Translations under genes and position numbers: made by a program
In this document: in pieces, positions 26,162 through 37,700 of the stretch
How positions within the stretch are numbered: the stretch's first letter is position 1
Layout: every line of letters starts with the position of its first letter
Assembly: GCA_034432375.1 (NCBI GenBank)
Contig: DAOUCA010000101.1
Span: 1 to 64,000, forward strand
Length of the DNA stretch: 64,000 bases
Origin: JAHBVH01 sp034432375
GTDB taxonomy: Bacteria > Chloroflexota > Anaerolineae > Caldilineales > Caldilineaceae
Direction of reading: 5' to 3'
Notes under the pieces: model-generated
Told to the model about the DNA's origin: nothing
The model's database searches: none
What the model saw: the letters and a program-made list of their open reading frames with translations, nothing else

Positions 26162-26224
26162 GAAAGAATAGGTATCGCGATAGGTACATATACCGATGCA
26201 CGATCAACGCTATTTTTGTATGCT
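26162..26224 (+). promoter_or_regulatory. Shared activator-promoter module, copy D
   Basis: AGGTA boxes start at 26170 and 26182, with TATCGCGATA between them. GGTACATATACC is at 26183-26194 and GATGCA at 26195-26200. Then come 15 bases, TTG and TATGCT (26219-26224), the same TTGTATGCT as copy A. It lies 50 bases before the start at 26275. Confidence 0.75.
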
Positions 26225-26274
26225 CTTCTCATCACAAAATCGTTGTTTCAACCAATTTCATAAGGAGAAAACCT

Positions 26275-26694
26275 ATGACTGCATTCGAAAACGCCACCAA
26301 ATTCTTTACCGCCTGCGAAGCCCCCGAAGGCTGGGCAGGCTGTAAAGCCTATGTCGCCGAGGGGGCACCCTTTACAGCGCAGAGCGAACCGCTGGCTGAG
26401 ATCACAACGGTCGAGGCCTATTGTGAATGGATGTACGGCTTTGGAACGGTCACCGTGCCCGGTGCCACCTATAACCTTCATACCTCCGCCTATGACGAGC
26501 AGACGCGCACCGCCATCTTCTTTGCCACCTATCAGGCCAAACACACCGGCGATGGTGGTCCCGTCCCGCCGACGGGCAAAGAAACCCATTCCCACTATGT
26601 CTATTTCTTGACCATGAATGAAGCGAACAAAGTCGCGCGCATGGTTAAAGTGTGGAATGCCCCATGGGCCATGCGCGAATTGGGTTGGCTATAG
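26275..26694 (+). CDS. SnoaL/NTF2-fold protein
   Basis: 139 residues with AAGGAG before ATG 26275. The sequence FENATKFFTACEAPEGWAGC, YVAEGAPFTAQ, VEAYCEWMYGFGTVTVPGATY, TAIFFATYQAKHTG, HYVYFLTMNEANKVARMVKVW follows the helix-then-sheet order of NTF2-like proteins. Such proteins bind or isomerise small organic molecules, or act as cyclases. First of three same-strand genes (spacings 47 and 49 bases) behind module D. No signal peptide. The substrate is unknown. Confidence 0.7.
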   Translation: MTAFENATKFFTACEAPEGWAGCKAYVAEGAPFTAQSEPLAEITTVEAYCEWMYGFGTVTVPGATYNLHTSAYDEQTRTAIFFATYQAKHTGDGGPVPPTGKETHSHYVYFLTMNEANKVARMVKVWNAPWAMRELGWL

Positions 26695-26741
26695 TCCGCT
26701 TTTTCTAATCAGTATCCAGACTTTCAATCAGGAGAACAACC

Positions 26742-27119
26742 ATGACAATGACCGCCGATCACGAAACAATACGTGCCAACCATGGCGAAAAGGTATGGGT
26801 CGTTCTCACCCCAATCAAGGCTGACAAGCGCGCCGAATTCGAACAATTCGTGCAAGAGATTCTGCTGCCAGCGGTCACACGCATTGCCCCCAATGTACAT
26901 CGCCACGTGCGTGCTCTCTATCCAACGCACCCGGAAGCGGATGGCAGCTATACCTATGCGTTTTTCATGGATCCCTGGCTTGCCGATGTATCCTACGATT
27001 TTGCGACTCTATTTCGCCAGGCATACAGCGAGGGTGAAACCCAAACATACCTGCGCCGTTGGACAGAGGTACAGGCCGCGCCGCAAAAGGTTTATGAATT
27101 TATGCAATCCAGTTGGTAA
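26742..27119 (+). CDS. Small alpha-beta barrel protein (ABM/EthD-like)
   Basis: 125 residues from ATG 26742 with GGAGAACA upstream. KVWVVLTPIKADKRAEFEQFVQEILLPAV is a strand followed by a helix typical of dimeric alpha-beta barrel proteins (antibiotic monooxygenase or EthD type). The second half has SYTYAFFMDPWL and a Tyr-rich helix. Family assignment is by fold pattern only. It sits between two NTF2-fold genes and is probably co-transcribed with them, consistent with oxidation and cyclisation of a shared small molecule, but no synthase gene is in the window. Confidence 0.55.
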   Translation: MTMTADHETIRANHGEKVWVVLTPIKADKRAEFEQFVQEILLPAVTRIAPNVHRHVRALYPTHPEADGSYTYAFFMDPWLADVSYDFATLFRQAYSEGETQTYLRRWTEVQAAPQKVYEFMQSSW

Positions 27120-27168
27120 CTCTGCAAAAGAGAACCTTATCTTAAGGGTAGATTCAGGAGACCCACAC

Positions 27169-27594
27169 ATGACAACAGAACAAACCGCAACCAATATCGC
27201 CGCGATCCAGCGCTTCTGGGAAGGCTTCAACAGCCACAATCTGGACATTTGGGACGAAGTCTGCGCCCCCGACTTTCTCAATCACGATCCGGGATTTCCC
27301 CAGCCTGATGCCGACCTGGCGACGATCAAACGCACCATTACCCAGTTGATGTTTGGTGCCTTTCCCGACATGCAGGCCATTGAACAGGATCTCTTTGCCG
27401 ACGGCGATAAAGTGGTTACGCGCCGCATTCTGCAGGGAACCCATCGCGGTGAATTTATGGGCATTGCACCCACCGGAAAAGCGGTTAGCGCCGGCGGCGT
27501 TTGGCTCTCTCACCTGCGCGACGGCAAGCTCAAGCAACAGTGGGTCTATTTTGACGCGTTGGGGATCTTGCACCAGGTCGGGGCAAACCTGTAA
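27169..27594 (+). CDS. SnoaL-like polyketide-cyclase-type protein
   Basis: 141 residues from ATG 27169, with CAGGAG upstream. The longer frame from 26773 overlaps the preceding gene and is not used. IAAIQRFWEGFNSHNLDIWDEVCAPDFLNHDP, the FPDMQAIEQDLFADGDKVV region, and GEFMGIAPTGKAVSAGG are the marks of the SnoaL ester-cyclase family (about 140 residues). Last gene of the module D unit, followed by a strong hairpin. The decayed copy at 25963 shows this gene has been duplicated locally. Confidence 0.85.
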   Translation: MTTEQTATNIAAIQRFWEGFNSHNLDIWDEVCAPDFLNHDPGFPQPDADLATIKRTITQLMFGAFPDMQAIEQDLFADGDKVVTRRILQGTHRGEFMGIAPTGKAVSAGGVWLSHLRDGKLKQQWVYFDALGILHQVGANL

Positions 27595-27635
27595 CAGTAG
27601 AAGTAAAAGGAACCTACATGGCCCAAGCGGCATGG

Positions 27636-27692
27636 GCGTGTAGGGAGCATCCCTAGATGCGACGTGAGCATCTGGGGATGCTCCCTACACGC
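27636..27692. terminator. 25-bp hairpin after the SnoaL unit
   Basis: Arms 27636-27660 and 27668-27692 pair with one mismatch across a 7-base loop (core TAGGGAGCATCCC). On the plus strand it is followed by TTTGTATG. It begins 41 bases after the stop at 27594. Confidence 0.7.
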
Positions 27693-27984
27693 TTTGTATG
27701 TTGGTTTTGCCGTCACTGACCTGTAATAAACTATAATCAGTTGGCAAGGCTGGCAGATGAACGGTACAGACGAAACCGCAATGCGATTGCTTGATCCCCA
27801 ATCGCATTGCTATCGACATCGATAAAAACTCGATGAAACCGCTTCCGCGTTCCTATCAAGATGAACAAGATATCGTTACGATGCGTGCGCTGCTGCTGGC
27901 TGGTCGTCGCAGCAAAAGCGCAACCTATTATGTCCATGTCGGTGTCAATAGCCGCTCCATACCCTTCATAAAACAGACAAAAAG
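27693..27984. other. Spacer with a doubtful short frame
   Basis: An open frame at 27791-27988 (DEQDIVTMRALLLAGRRSKS) could be a gene fragment but has no recognisable family or good start. Confidence 0.35.
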
Positions 27985-28331
27985 GTGAATAGTTTGACCC
28001 AATTGCCCGAAGTCAGTAGCGAAACCGTGAATCAGATCCAGGCGAACCTCATCGCCTACTTGCGCATCTTTGCCGGTCTGCCGGGTATCATCTTTGTCGA
28101 GGGTGACGCAACCTGGAATGTCGGTGGGCCCGGCCCACACATTCTGGGCAGCCGCTTGCTGCCCGAGCACGTTGACCAACAGATTGACGATCTTGTCCGC
28201 CAAATCGGTCTGTCCGCCAACAGTGTAGACTGGTTTGTCAACCGGTCACTGCTGCGACGCTGCTATTGGCCGGGGGGATTGCCGGCCTCTTTGATATTTC
28301 CACGCCGCCGGCATTGCGCCGTCTAGCTTAA
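27985..28331 (+). pseudogene. GNAT acetyltransferase remnant with internal deletion
   Basis: From GTG 27985 the reading NLIAYLRIFAGLPGIIFVEG, TWNVGGPGPHILGS and NSVDWFV matches the N-terminal part seen in a group of GNAT proteins. Soon after, another frame gives VTAATLLLAGGIAGLFDIST and PPALRRLA up to TAA at 28331. That is the acetyl-CoA-site region without its full RxxGxG continuation. About 60-70 codons seem to be missing near 28240, with a frame change, and the C-terminus is absent. Confidence 0.55.
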
Positions 28332-28518
28332 CTTTTGATGGCTTGACTTTTGATGAAGTTGGGAATCTGGCCCTCCTATTGGGTTAGACAACCCTGGCCC
28401 TGGTGCTTACTAGCTATCCAGAGCAAGCTATCCATAATTTGCGGCGCGAGCAGTCGGCGGGCGAGCATAGCTGGGCAATCTGACTGAACCACTTTCTGAC
28501 AGCGTTGCGGTGGCTGCG

Positions 28519-28576
28519 GCTACGGTGGCGTTTCCTAGTTCAATTTTGTTCCCCGGAGGCGGAGAGCATTCCCCAC
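28519..28576 (-). repeat. 58-bp direct repeat, copy 1 (copA 3' end)
   Basis: Identical to 55392-55449. On the minus strand it encodes the last residues of CopA (VGNALRLRGTKLN, stop) plus 16 bases beyond. The next 25 or so bases towards higher coordinates are recognisably related but diverged. Confidence 0.85.
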
Positions 28577-28694
28577 GACAAATACCCGCAAACTCAGAAT
28601 GCCATCGTAGCCACCGTTTGAATCTGGCAAGGATCGATTTCGCCGGGTGTCAAGTCGGCGTGAAACCAAAGCGTTGTGTCAGTTCGACATTTCC

Positions 28695-28710
28695 GTCACC
28701 GATCGGTGAC
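28695..28710. terminator. 16-bp perfect palindrome after the giant gene
   Basis: GTCACCGATCGGTGAC starts 5 bases past the stop of the minus-strand giant gene. It has no loop and no T-run, so it is a site or a weak terminator. Confidence 0.4.
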
Positions 28711-28715
28711 TCAGA

Positions 28716-31700
28716 TCAGCGTATGATAAGCGGCAGATAGACCTGGTAGACCTCTGTGGGTGATTGTGGCAGTGGTTCGAGATAGTCGGGCTGACCGTCA
28801 CCATCACTATCGCCCATTCCTTCTTCTGCATCCGTGAGGCCATCGCCGTCGGAGTCGAGATCGAGAAAATTCGGGATGTTGTCGCCGTCCAGATCGCCTG
28901 CTGTCTCCATATTATCGGGGATACCGTCGGCATCCTGGTCTTCGTCATCCGTTGATACCTCCACAATGACTGTGTATTCGGGTTGGTAAGGGTGACTGGA
29001 CCACCCGTTTGTTACAGTTCTCAAATCTGAGTGCAGATCCGACCGTAGCGCATTAGTACCGCGCAATCGCAGACTGCGGGCCGTGATGATGGATGGACGC
29101 GCTTCAGCGGTCCAAGTGGCGAGGTGGGTCGTGCTGGCGGTTACCGTGTGGGAGATAATCTGTGTGTACATGGCCCCTGGTCCGAGGACCAACGGGACAT
29201 GGTCAAGCAAGGTGCCCCAATGGCTATCCGTCAACGTATGGATGGTCTGCGTGATCGCAGTTTGATTGTGGACCGTGTAGCAGTAAGTCACAGCGGTGTC
29301 GCGCGGGATCTTAAGCACTGTCTGAGTAGTGCAAGGTGGCTCAATGCCCCAAATGCCCACGCGCAGTGACAGGTCGAGTTCAATCGGTTCAGGTAATGGG
29401 GTTGCCGTCGGGCTGGCAGTCGATGTTGGCGAATTCACCACTGTTGCGGTCATCGTGGCGGTCGCTGGTACCGTTGGTGTCGCACTGGGTATCGCACTGG
29501 GTATCGCACTGGGTATCGCACTGGGCGTGGCGCTATTCGTCGCGGTCAAAGATGGTGTCGCCGTTGGCATGGCCGTCATTGATGCCGTTGCCGTTGGTGC
29601 AGGTGTTTGCGTTACCGTCGCTGTCGGCAGTGGCGTTTGTGTACTAGTGCTTGTTGCGGTCCAGGTTGGTGTAGTGGTTGGCGGTACCGGCGTTGCTGTT
29701 GGTACTTCCGTTGCGGTCGGCGTGGCAGTGGCCATTGGCGTATGGGTCGGCAATGCTGTCGGCAGTGGCGTTGGTGTTGCGGTACTTGGCACAGTTGGTG
29801 TGACGGTCCAGGTTGGTGTAGTGGTTGGCGGTACCGACGTTGTTGTTGGTACTTCCGTTGCGGTCGGCGTGGCAGTGGCCGTGGTGGCCGTTGGCATACT
29901 TGCTGGTGTGGCGGTCACCGACGCAGTCGGTGTAACGGTCGCCGTTGGTGTCGTGCTGCTGTTTGCGGTCGCGGTGGCGGTGTTGGTTGCCGCCGCGGTC
30001 GGCGTGGCGGTGGCCGTCGCCGCGGTGGTTGGTGTCGTCGCTGGCGTACCAGTGACCGTTGCGGTGGCAGTAGCCGTTGCGGTGTTGGTTGGTAATGTTG
30101 TGACCGATCCAGTCGGTGTAAGGGTCGCCGTTGGTGTCGCACTGCTGTTCGCGGTGGCAGTGGCGGTATTGGTTGCCGCCGCGGTCGGCGTGGCGATCGC
30201 GGTTGGCGTTGGCACCGGTGTGCTAGTCGCGATTGTCGTATTTGTTGGCGTCGTCGACGGGGTACTGGTGGTCATCGTTGATGTGTCGGTTGCCGTGGCC
30301 GTAGCCGTTGCGGTGTGGGTTGGTAAAGCTGTCACTGATCCAGTCGGTGTAGCTGTCGGCGTTGGTGTTGCGCTGCCGCCTGCGGTCGCGGTCGCGGTCA
30401 CGGTCGCCGCGCTAGTTGGCGTCGCCGTTGGTGTGGCGGTCGCCGTCGGCACGGCCGTCGCGGTTGGGGTGACGGTTGGGGTTGGCGTTGGGGCATCGAC
30501 AGCCGTGATCTGTTGTGTGCCCTGGCCCGTGGCACTTGCGGTGTCGGTGACTGTGATCGTGGCGTTGTGTTGGCCAGCCGTCGTGTAGATATGGTCTGCG
30601 AGGAGATAGTTGGCGAAAATTGTCCCAGAGGATAGCGAACCGTCGCCCCAATCAATCTGGGCTGTCGCCAGGTCATCCCCCGGATCAGAGATGGTGACAA
30701 GTAGGCTCACCGTCAGCCCGGTCGTCGTTGTGAGTGGTGCGCCGACCTGCAGGCTCGGCGCGACATTGGTTACGGTGACGGCCGTGCTGGCAACCGCGCT
30801 GTAGGTGCCATCCTCGTCGGTCAGATCGACGGTGACCGTGTAGGTGGCCGGGCCGTCGGCATAGCGATGGGTCGTGGTGCCTGCAGCATTATAGAGATCG
30901 CTTTCGCCATCGCCCCAGTTGACGGTAAAGGCGTAGACGGTATCGTTCCCGGGATCCTGCGGTGTACCCAGGGTTAGGGTAAAGGTGCCGCCCTCGGCTA
31001 CGGTGGTGTTGGTGCCGGTAATCGCTAGCGTCGGTGCAACATTGAGGATCGTGACATTGGTCTGGTTGCTCACCGCGGCCGCGGCGACCTTATTACTCTT
31101 CACCGCGATTGAGTTTGGCACCACCAGGGGACCATCGCCAAAGGTCAAGCTGTAGCTGTAGACCTTGCGCGCACCGGCGGCCACCGTGAGATTCTTGTCG
31201 ATGTTGCCCACGAGCGCGTCACTAAGCGAGACGCCCGTTGCCGCCGATTCGCCACTGTTGGTAATCGTGACCTGATACCAGAGCGGGGAGCCTTCATATT
31301 GGGTCGGTGTATCGATAGCCATGGTAACGGCTAACAGCGGTGGGCCGAGCACTGTAGTTGTCACGGTGGCCGTGCCGCTGGCTGCGAAGTGAGCATAGTT
31401 GGCGTGGTTGGTAATGGTCGTGGCAACAGTGCTATCGACGCGAGCCAAGTAGATGAGATCCACACTGCTGTTGGCATCGATCGTGCCGCGCCACGCCAGG
31501 GCTTGGCCGCTAACGGTTGCGCCACTCGGCTGCACAATCCAACTTATAAAGTCAAGCGTGCTGGGCAAGGTTGCCGTGACCGATGCGCCATAGGCAGGAA
31601 TGGCCGCGCTGTTGCTCACCGTCACGGTGTAGGTCAGGATCGTGCCGTTACTGACGCTGCCGGTAGGGGTCACGCTTTGATCGATGGCCAGGAGGGGCGC

Positions 31701-34700
31701 ATCGACGGTTACAATGAGTGAATCGGTCGCGGTGGCACCATCATCGTCGCTCACCGTTACCGTCACGGTGTACGCGCCCGCTGCGTTATAGCTGTGCATC
31801 GCGGTAGTCCCTTCGGCAGGCTCAGGGGCCGATCCATCACCCCAATCGACCGCATAGCTGAAGGTATCGGTGACATAATCGGTCACGGTCCATGTCAAGG
31901 TGAGCGATTCGCCGACTGCACTGTTTTGGTCGTCACCAAGGGCAATGACCGGGATCGCGTTGGTCACGCTGATTGGCGCGCTGGCCGTGGCTGTCGCGCC
32001 ATCGTCATCACTGACCCGGACGGTCACGGTGATAGTGGCCGGGCCATCGACCGTCGGCGTGAACGCGATGGTCTGACCCGCGGTCTCGAAGCTGCCGTCG
32101 TCGTCGAGATCCCAGGCATAGTCCAAGGTGTCGCTGATCACGTCACTGCCGGATCCGTTCAACGTGACTGTGCCGCCTTCCACCATTGTATAGGGACCAC
32201 CAGCCGTGGCGATCGGCGTGACGTTGTTTACCATGATCGTTTTGGTGGCAACTTGATAGCTGCCATCTTCATCCGTGGCGGTGACTGTAATCGTCATAGA
32301 TGCGGGGCCATCGGCATAGATGTGGGTAATGGCTATGGCTTCGACAAGCCCCTCGACCGGCTCAGGACGAAGCTCAGCCGCCGCGCCGGTTACAGCGCTT
32401 GTCGACATATCGCCCCACGCAACGGTGTAGGCGGTGATGGTATCGTCGCCCGGATCGACCAGCGTGTCGAGTGTCAGCGTGTACACTTCTCCTTCGTCAA
32501 CCGTTGCCGCGCCACTGATCGTCATAACAGGCACCACATTCTGCACGGTTACTGTGACCGTCGCCGAAGCCACTGTCCCACTGTCCACTGTCCCACTGTC
32601 CACTGTCCCACTGTCCACTGTAACGGTGTTCACCACCGTTGCCGGCCCATCGGCCATCGGCGCGTAGTATTGTATTTCCATGCTTTTGCCCGCGGCCAGC
32701 GTCACGCCGGTGGCCAATGTGCCGGTTACTGTATCGGTCATGCTGAGGTTGGTCGCCGCGCTGTCGCCGAAATTCGTCAGGTCGATGGTATAGAGGACGG
32801 GGTCGCCCTCGTTGGGCTGCTCATTATCGGCGCTGACAGCGAGCACCAAGAGTGGTCCCGTGCGGACGCTGTGTATGGCGCTGGCACTGACATCGCCAGA
32901 AAAATGGGTCGCCACGGCTTCGTTGATAATCGGTTCATTGCCCTCACCGCTATGGCCAGCCGTGTAGCTGAAAGTAATCACTTCACCTGTTGCCAGATCG
33001 CCCTGCCAGGTGAGGCGCTGCCCGGTGATATCGGCCCCTGTCGGCTGGTCGAGCCATGAATTGAACGCTAGCGTCACGGGCAGCGTGTCGGTGAAAAGCA
33101 GAGCGGCTGCCGGTGAGGGACCGCTATTTTCCAACACAACAGTATAGGTGAGGATGCCGCCAATCTCGACTGTGTCAGGTGGATCGGCTGTGATGGTGAG
33201 CAGCAATACAGGCGAGTCACCGATTGTCAGGATGGCGGTCGCGCTGTTGTTGCTTGCGTCGCCCTCATTCGTGGTTTCCGTGGTGACAATCGCGTTTGGC
33301 GTGGAGCCATATAGTGAAGCATCTTCGGCGACTGTCGCCGTAAACAGAATCGTTTCACTGGCGTCGGTGGCAAGGTTGTCGATTGTCCACTGATTGTCCG
33401 CTGCGCTGATGCCGTTGGGTAGCGTTGCCGTTACGGCAACAGCCGCGGCCAGGGCATCACCGCTGTTGGTCACGGTGATCGTATAGGTGATGATGTCGCC
33501 GGGTAGCGCCGTGGTGGGTGTGACTTGGAAGGTCACGACCAGATCGGACAGTTCTTGTTCATACGCGCCGATGTCACAGGCCATGCCCTGCGGACGGCTG
33601 ACACCCCGTTGATCGGTGGCCTCACAAGCGGTGCCGGTGGCATCGATGACAGGGCTGCCGGCGAGTGGCACATAGAGTTGCGTTGCGCCACCGGCACCAC
33701 CAGTGGCGCTGACGACGGTCAACGGCTCAAGCACGCTGGTGAAGAGATCGGCCTCGTCCACGGCTAGTGAGCTGTCAGCGTGGGCCGCACAGCTGCCGTT
33801 GGTGCCAAAGAGATTATAGCCTTCATCGATAAACGGCCCCGCGTAACTGGGGTTGTACACATAGCAATCGCTGGCATGGCGTACCGTGTCGTCGTCAGCG
33901 TCAACATATTCGTTGCCTGCCACCAGCGAACGGGCGATAGCAACCCACTGGTGATTGCCGTTATGATGGATGCCAGCCCCGGCATCATCGTCGGCATAGC
34001 CCAAGGTGTTGGCAGTGTTGCTGACAATGGTGCTTGCGATGACGGTGAGGGTGCTGAAGTCGTTGTCGATGCCACCGCCATAGCCGCCGGTTGCGTTGCC
34101 CGCAAGCGTACTGTTGATCACCGTTAAATCGCCATAGACGTTGTCGATGCCGCCGCCATATTCCTCTGCAAAATTGTCGAGGATGGCACTCTGCTCAATG
34201 ATAGTCGTACCCTCGTTATAGATCGCGCCGCCATAGGTGATGCTCTGATTGTTGCGAAAGCGGCTGTTGCTGATCGTGAGATCTTCGTAGGGGCGTATCA
34301 AGATGGCGCCGCCGGCGTTCCCGGCTGTGGTCCCATCATACGCATCATCTTCCGGCGCTTGGGCATAGCCGTCGCGGAAGGTGAGCGCGTTGAGGGTGAC
34401 CGGCCGCGCCAGATTATCGTCGTCGTAGGGATCTTGGGTCTCGATGACCATGATGCTGACGTTGTCGCCGTCGTCACCCTGAATACCGGCATCACCGCTC
34501 AGCACGATATCATGCCCCGCGCCGTCGATGGTCATGCTGCGACCCACCAGCAGATAGTCGTCCAGAACGATGGTAAAATCGTCGGCAAAGGTGACCGTGC
34601 TGCCGGCACAGATGTCGACCAACGCTTGGCGCAAGCTGCCGGGACCGTTGTCGTTGGCATTGATCACCACGATGTTGCTGGCGCAATTGACCGTGCTGAT

Positions 34701-37700
34701 CGTAGCGTTGTTGTTGGTGGTTCTCTCTTCTGGCGAAGCGGTCGTGATCGTGGCGGTGGCCGTGATCGTGCCCGTGGGCAGGGAACTGTCGAGCAGCCCG
34801 GTCAACGTGATGACGCCACCTGCGCCGGCGGCCAGTTCAGCCATGTGCCAGGCATAGGTGATGCCGTTGGTAGCGGTGAGGGGTGTATCGGCTGCTAGCT
34901 GGTAGCTGGTGGCAGTGAGCGCGCTGGGCAGGGTGACGGTCAAGGCCACATCGCTAGCCTGGTCACCGCCGCTGTTGGTAAAGGTGAGGGTATAGGTGAT
35001 CGGCTCGCCGGGGACCACCTCCCCATAGGCGTTGTCGCCCCGGTTATTGTCGCCGACATCAACTGCCAGCGCCACTGTGACATCGGCCACGGCATCGGTC
35101 ACTGTGATCAGCGCTTGGCCGGTCGCCGTGGCTTGCGTGTCGGAGACGAGGAGCGTGAGGGTGTAGTGGTCGGTTGTCTCAAAGTCCAGAGCGCTGCGGT
35201 CGGCAATGGATAGTTCGCCGCTGGTGGTATCAATAGCAAAGATATTCTCTTCGTTGCCGGCTGTGATACTGTAGGTGAGCGGATCAACATTGGGATCGTA
35301 GCTGATGACGGTGCCGACAATGGCCCCCACGGCGGCCTCTTCACCAACTGTAAACGCGAAGTCAGCCAACGTGGGCGGCAGATTGGCGATAGCCACCGTC
35401 GCGGTGGCGCTGTTGTTACTGCTGCTGCCACTCACTTGATCAAAGGCAATGGTGGCTTCGTTGGTTACCATATGGTCGGCGAGCAGGTTAGAGATCTGGG
35501 CGATTAGCGTAATCACGCCACTGCTGCCGCCGGGCAACGTTGCCACCGTGAAGCTTTCAAGCGTAGAAGTGCTGGTGGTATGGGTGATGGCCACATCGCC
35601 TGCCACGGCAACATCCAATATAGAAACCGCGTCGGGCACATTGTCTTGAATCACGATGCCATCAAGCGGTGCGCTGCCGTTGTTGGTAAAGAGCAGCGTA
35701 TAGGTCACGATGCCGCCCGGTGTCATGGTGGTGGGGGTGACCTGCTTGCTTAGCAGCAGGTCGGCCACAGTGTTGGTCAGCGTGAAGGTCGGTGCAACGG
35801 TGCCATCTAGGCTGCCGGCCAAAGTTGGCGTGACAACATAGCTGCCCACACTGTTGTTGGCCATCACAGTGGCCTTGGCGACCCCTTTACTGTTGGTGGT
35901 GACGACGGTGGCGGCGGCGAGACCGGCACCCGTGCTGGGTCCACTGATCGTCAGCGTACCGCCAGGGCCAACGGGATCATCGGCCCGACTGGTCACGCTA
36001 ATTTGCAGCGTTTCGGCGAACTCATTGCCGATGACGGTAGATTGGTCGCTGCCGGCGGCATAGGTCATGGTGTAGCCCTGGCTCTCGTAGGCCCCGAGAT
36101 CAACAACGCCGTTGAACGGTCTTGGGTAGCCACGCAAATCAACTGCCGGGGCGTCGGTATTTGCGCCGGCATCGATCGCGGCGCTGCCGGGCAGAAGACG
36201 GAAATCACCGGCGGTCGATGGGGTTTGGTTGCTGGGCGTGATCGCGGTGGCAAAGCGTGGGTCGCTGGCACTGATATTGGTGCAGATCGCCGCATTGCAG
36301 GTCGTATCCATCAACGCATCCTGCACCCTAATGGTGGCGGACTCGGCGTAGAGATCATACGCAGCGTATAGGCTAGAACTATTTTCCCAGAAGATAGCAT
36401 TGTAGACTGTGACGGTGCTGTTGCGCACCGCGAGTGCACCGGCGCGCGCCTTAGCGTAGTTGCCACTAAAGGTGACGTTGCGGAGGGTCGGTGTCTGATT
36501 CGGAGAGGCCCAAGCCTGATGGGAAAAGCCGCCGCCATACGCGCCGGCCAAGTTGCCGCTAAAGCGCGCATTCTCAAGCAACAGCGCGCCAGGCGTCCAA
36601 TGATCGGCATATTGGAAGAGCCCGCCGCCGTTCTCCCTGGCCTTGTTGCCGGCGAAGATGATGCGGTCCATCTGAGCGCTGCCAACGTGATACATGCCAC
36701 CGCCATCCCCGGCGGCTTCATTGCCGATAAAGTTGACTGCTTCTAGAATCGGTGAATTGACCGAATAGAGCGCGCCACCTTTGTCACCATAATTATGGGT
36801 AAAGGTGACATTGGTCATGGTGGCATTGCCATCGCTATACATAGCACCCCCCTTGTTGCCGCTGTTGCCCTCAAAGATTAGGTTTTGCAAGGTGGGTGTA
36901 CCGGCGCTGTTGATGAGGCCGCCGCCGTTGCCGCCTTGGCCCGCGGTGATGGTGAAGCCATCGAGGAGGGTGTCGTCGCCCACACTGCCAATTGTGACCA
37001 CATGGAGACTTTGCGTGCCATCCTGATCATCCACATCTTCCACCACGCCACCGCCGTTGGTCGTATCATTCTGTTCTAGATCGCCGCTGAGCACAGTGAC
37101 ATTGGCCGCCCAATCGCGTTCGCTCACCAGCGTTTCGGTGCCGGCAAAGCCACCATAGAGGGCTACGCCATCGACCAGGATAAAGCTCTCATTTGGATTA
37201 TCCTCTTTCTGCTCGCGGCCATCATCGGGATAGTAAACACCGGTTGCCACCCAGATTTCGCTGATGCCTGCACAAGAGCGCGCAACATCGAGCGCGTCTT
37301 GCAGTGTGGGCATGGCATCAGCCCAGGTTAGGCCATCAGCGCTGCCGGCCGCGGCTTGGTCGACGTACAACCGATCCACGCCGCCATAGCAGACGGTGAC
37401 ATCAACGGCGGTACTGTTATTCGTCACATCCGTTTCGCGACCACTACCGGTGATGGTCGCCACATTGGTAACCACCTTGCCCCAGTCGCTGTCGCTGATC
37501 ACACCGGTGACGGTGATCACGCCGCCCGACCCCGGTGCCAAGGCATCGATTCCCCAAACATAGGTCGCGCCCGCGCTAGCTGTGATCACAACGCCACTGT
37601 CCACTGCCCACTGACTGCTGACCGCGGCTAGTTCACTGGGCACGCTGTCGGTGATAATCACATCGGTCGTGGTAATGGTGCCGCTGTTGGAGAAGGCGAT

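Larger units (their letters stand above)
28332..28715. other. Spacer holding a copA-end copy and a palindrome
   Basis: No intact gene. It contains the 58-bp direct repeat at 28519-28576 and a perfect 16-bp palindrome just beyond the stop of the giant gene, both listed separately. Confidence 0.6.

Noticed and set aside
27791..27988. 65-codon plus-strand frame as a gene
   Set aside because: No family, no ribosome site; listed only as spacer content.
28510..28740. Plus-strand frame similar to that at 55161-55457
   Set aside because: The similarity is the 58-bp copA-end repeat read on the wrong strand.
29329..30588. Plus-strand open frame of about 420 codons, Val/Ala/Gly-rich
   Set aside because: It is the antisense of the Thr/Pro stalk of the giant gene; repeated Thr/Pro codons leave all frames open. 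No ribosome site or domain.
32571..32615. Possible short regulatory array
   Set aside because: It lies inside coding sequence and keeps frame; better explained as slippage.
31794..33059. Plus-strand open frame of about 420 codons opposite the giant gene
   Set aside because: No domain or start signal; the minus strand here encodes clear PKD and DUF11 modules.
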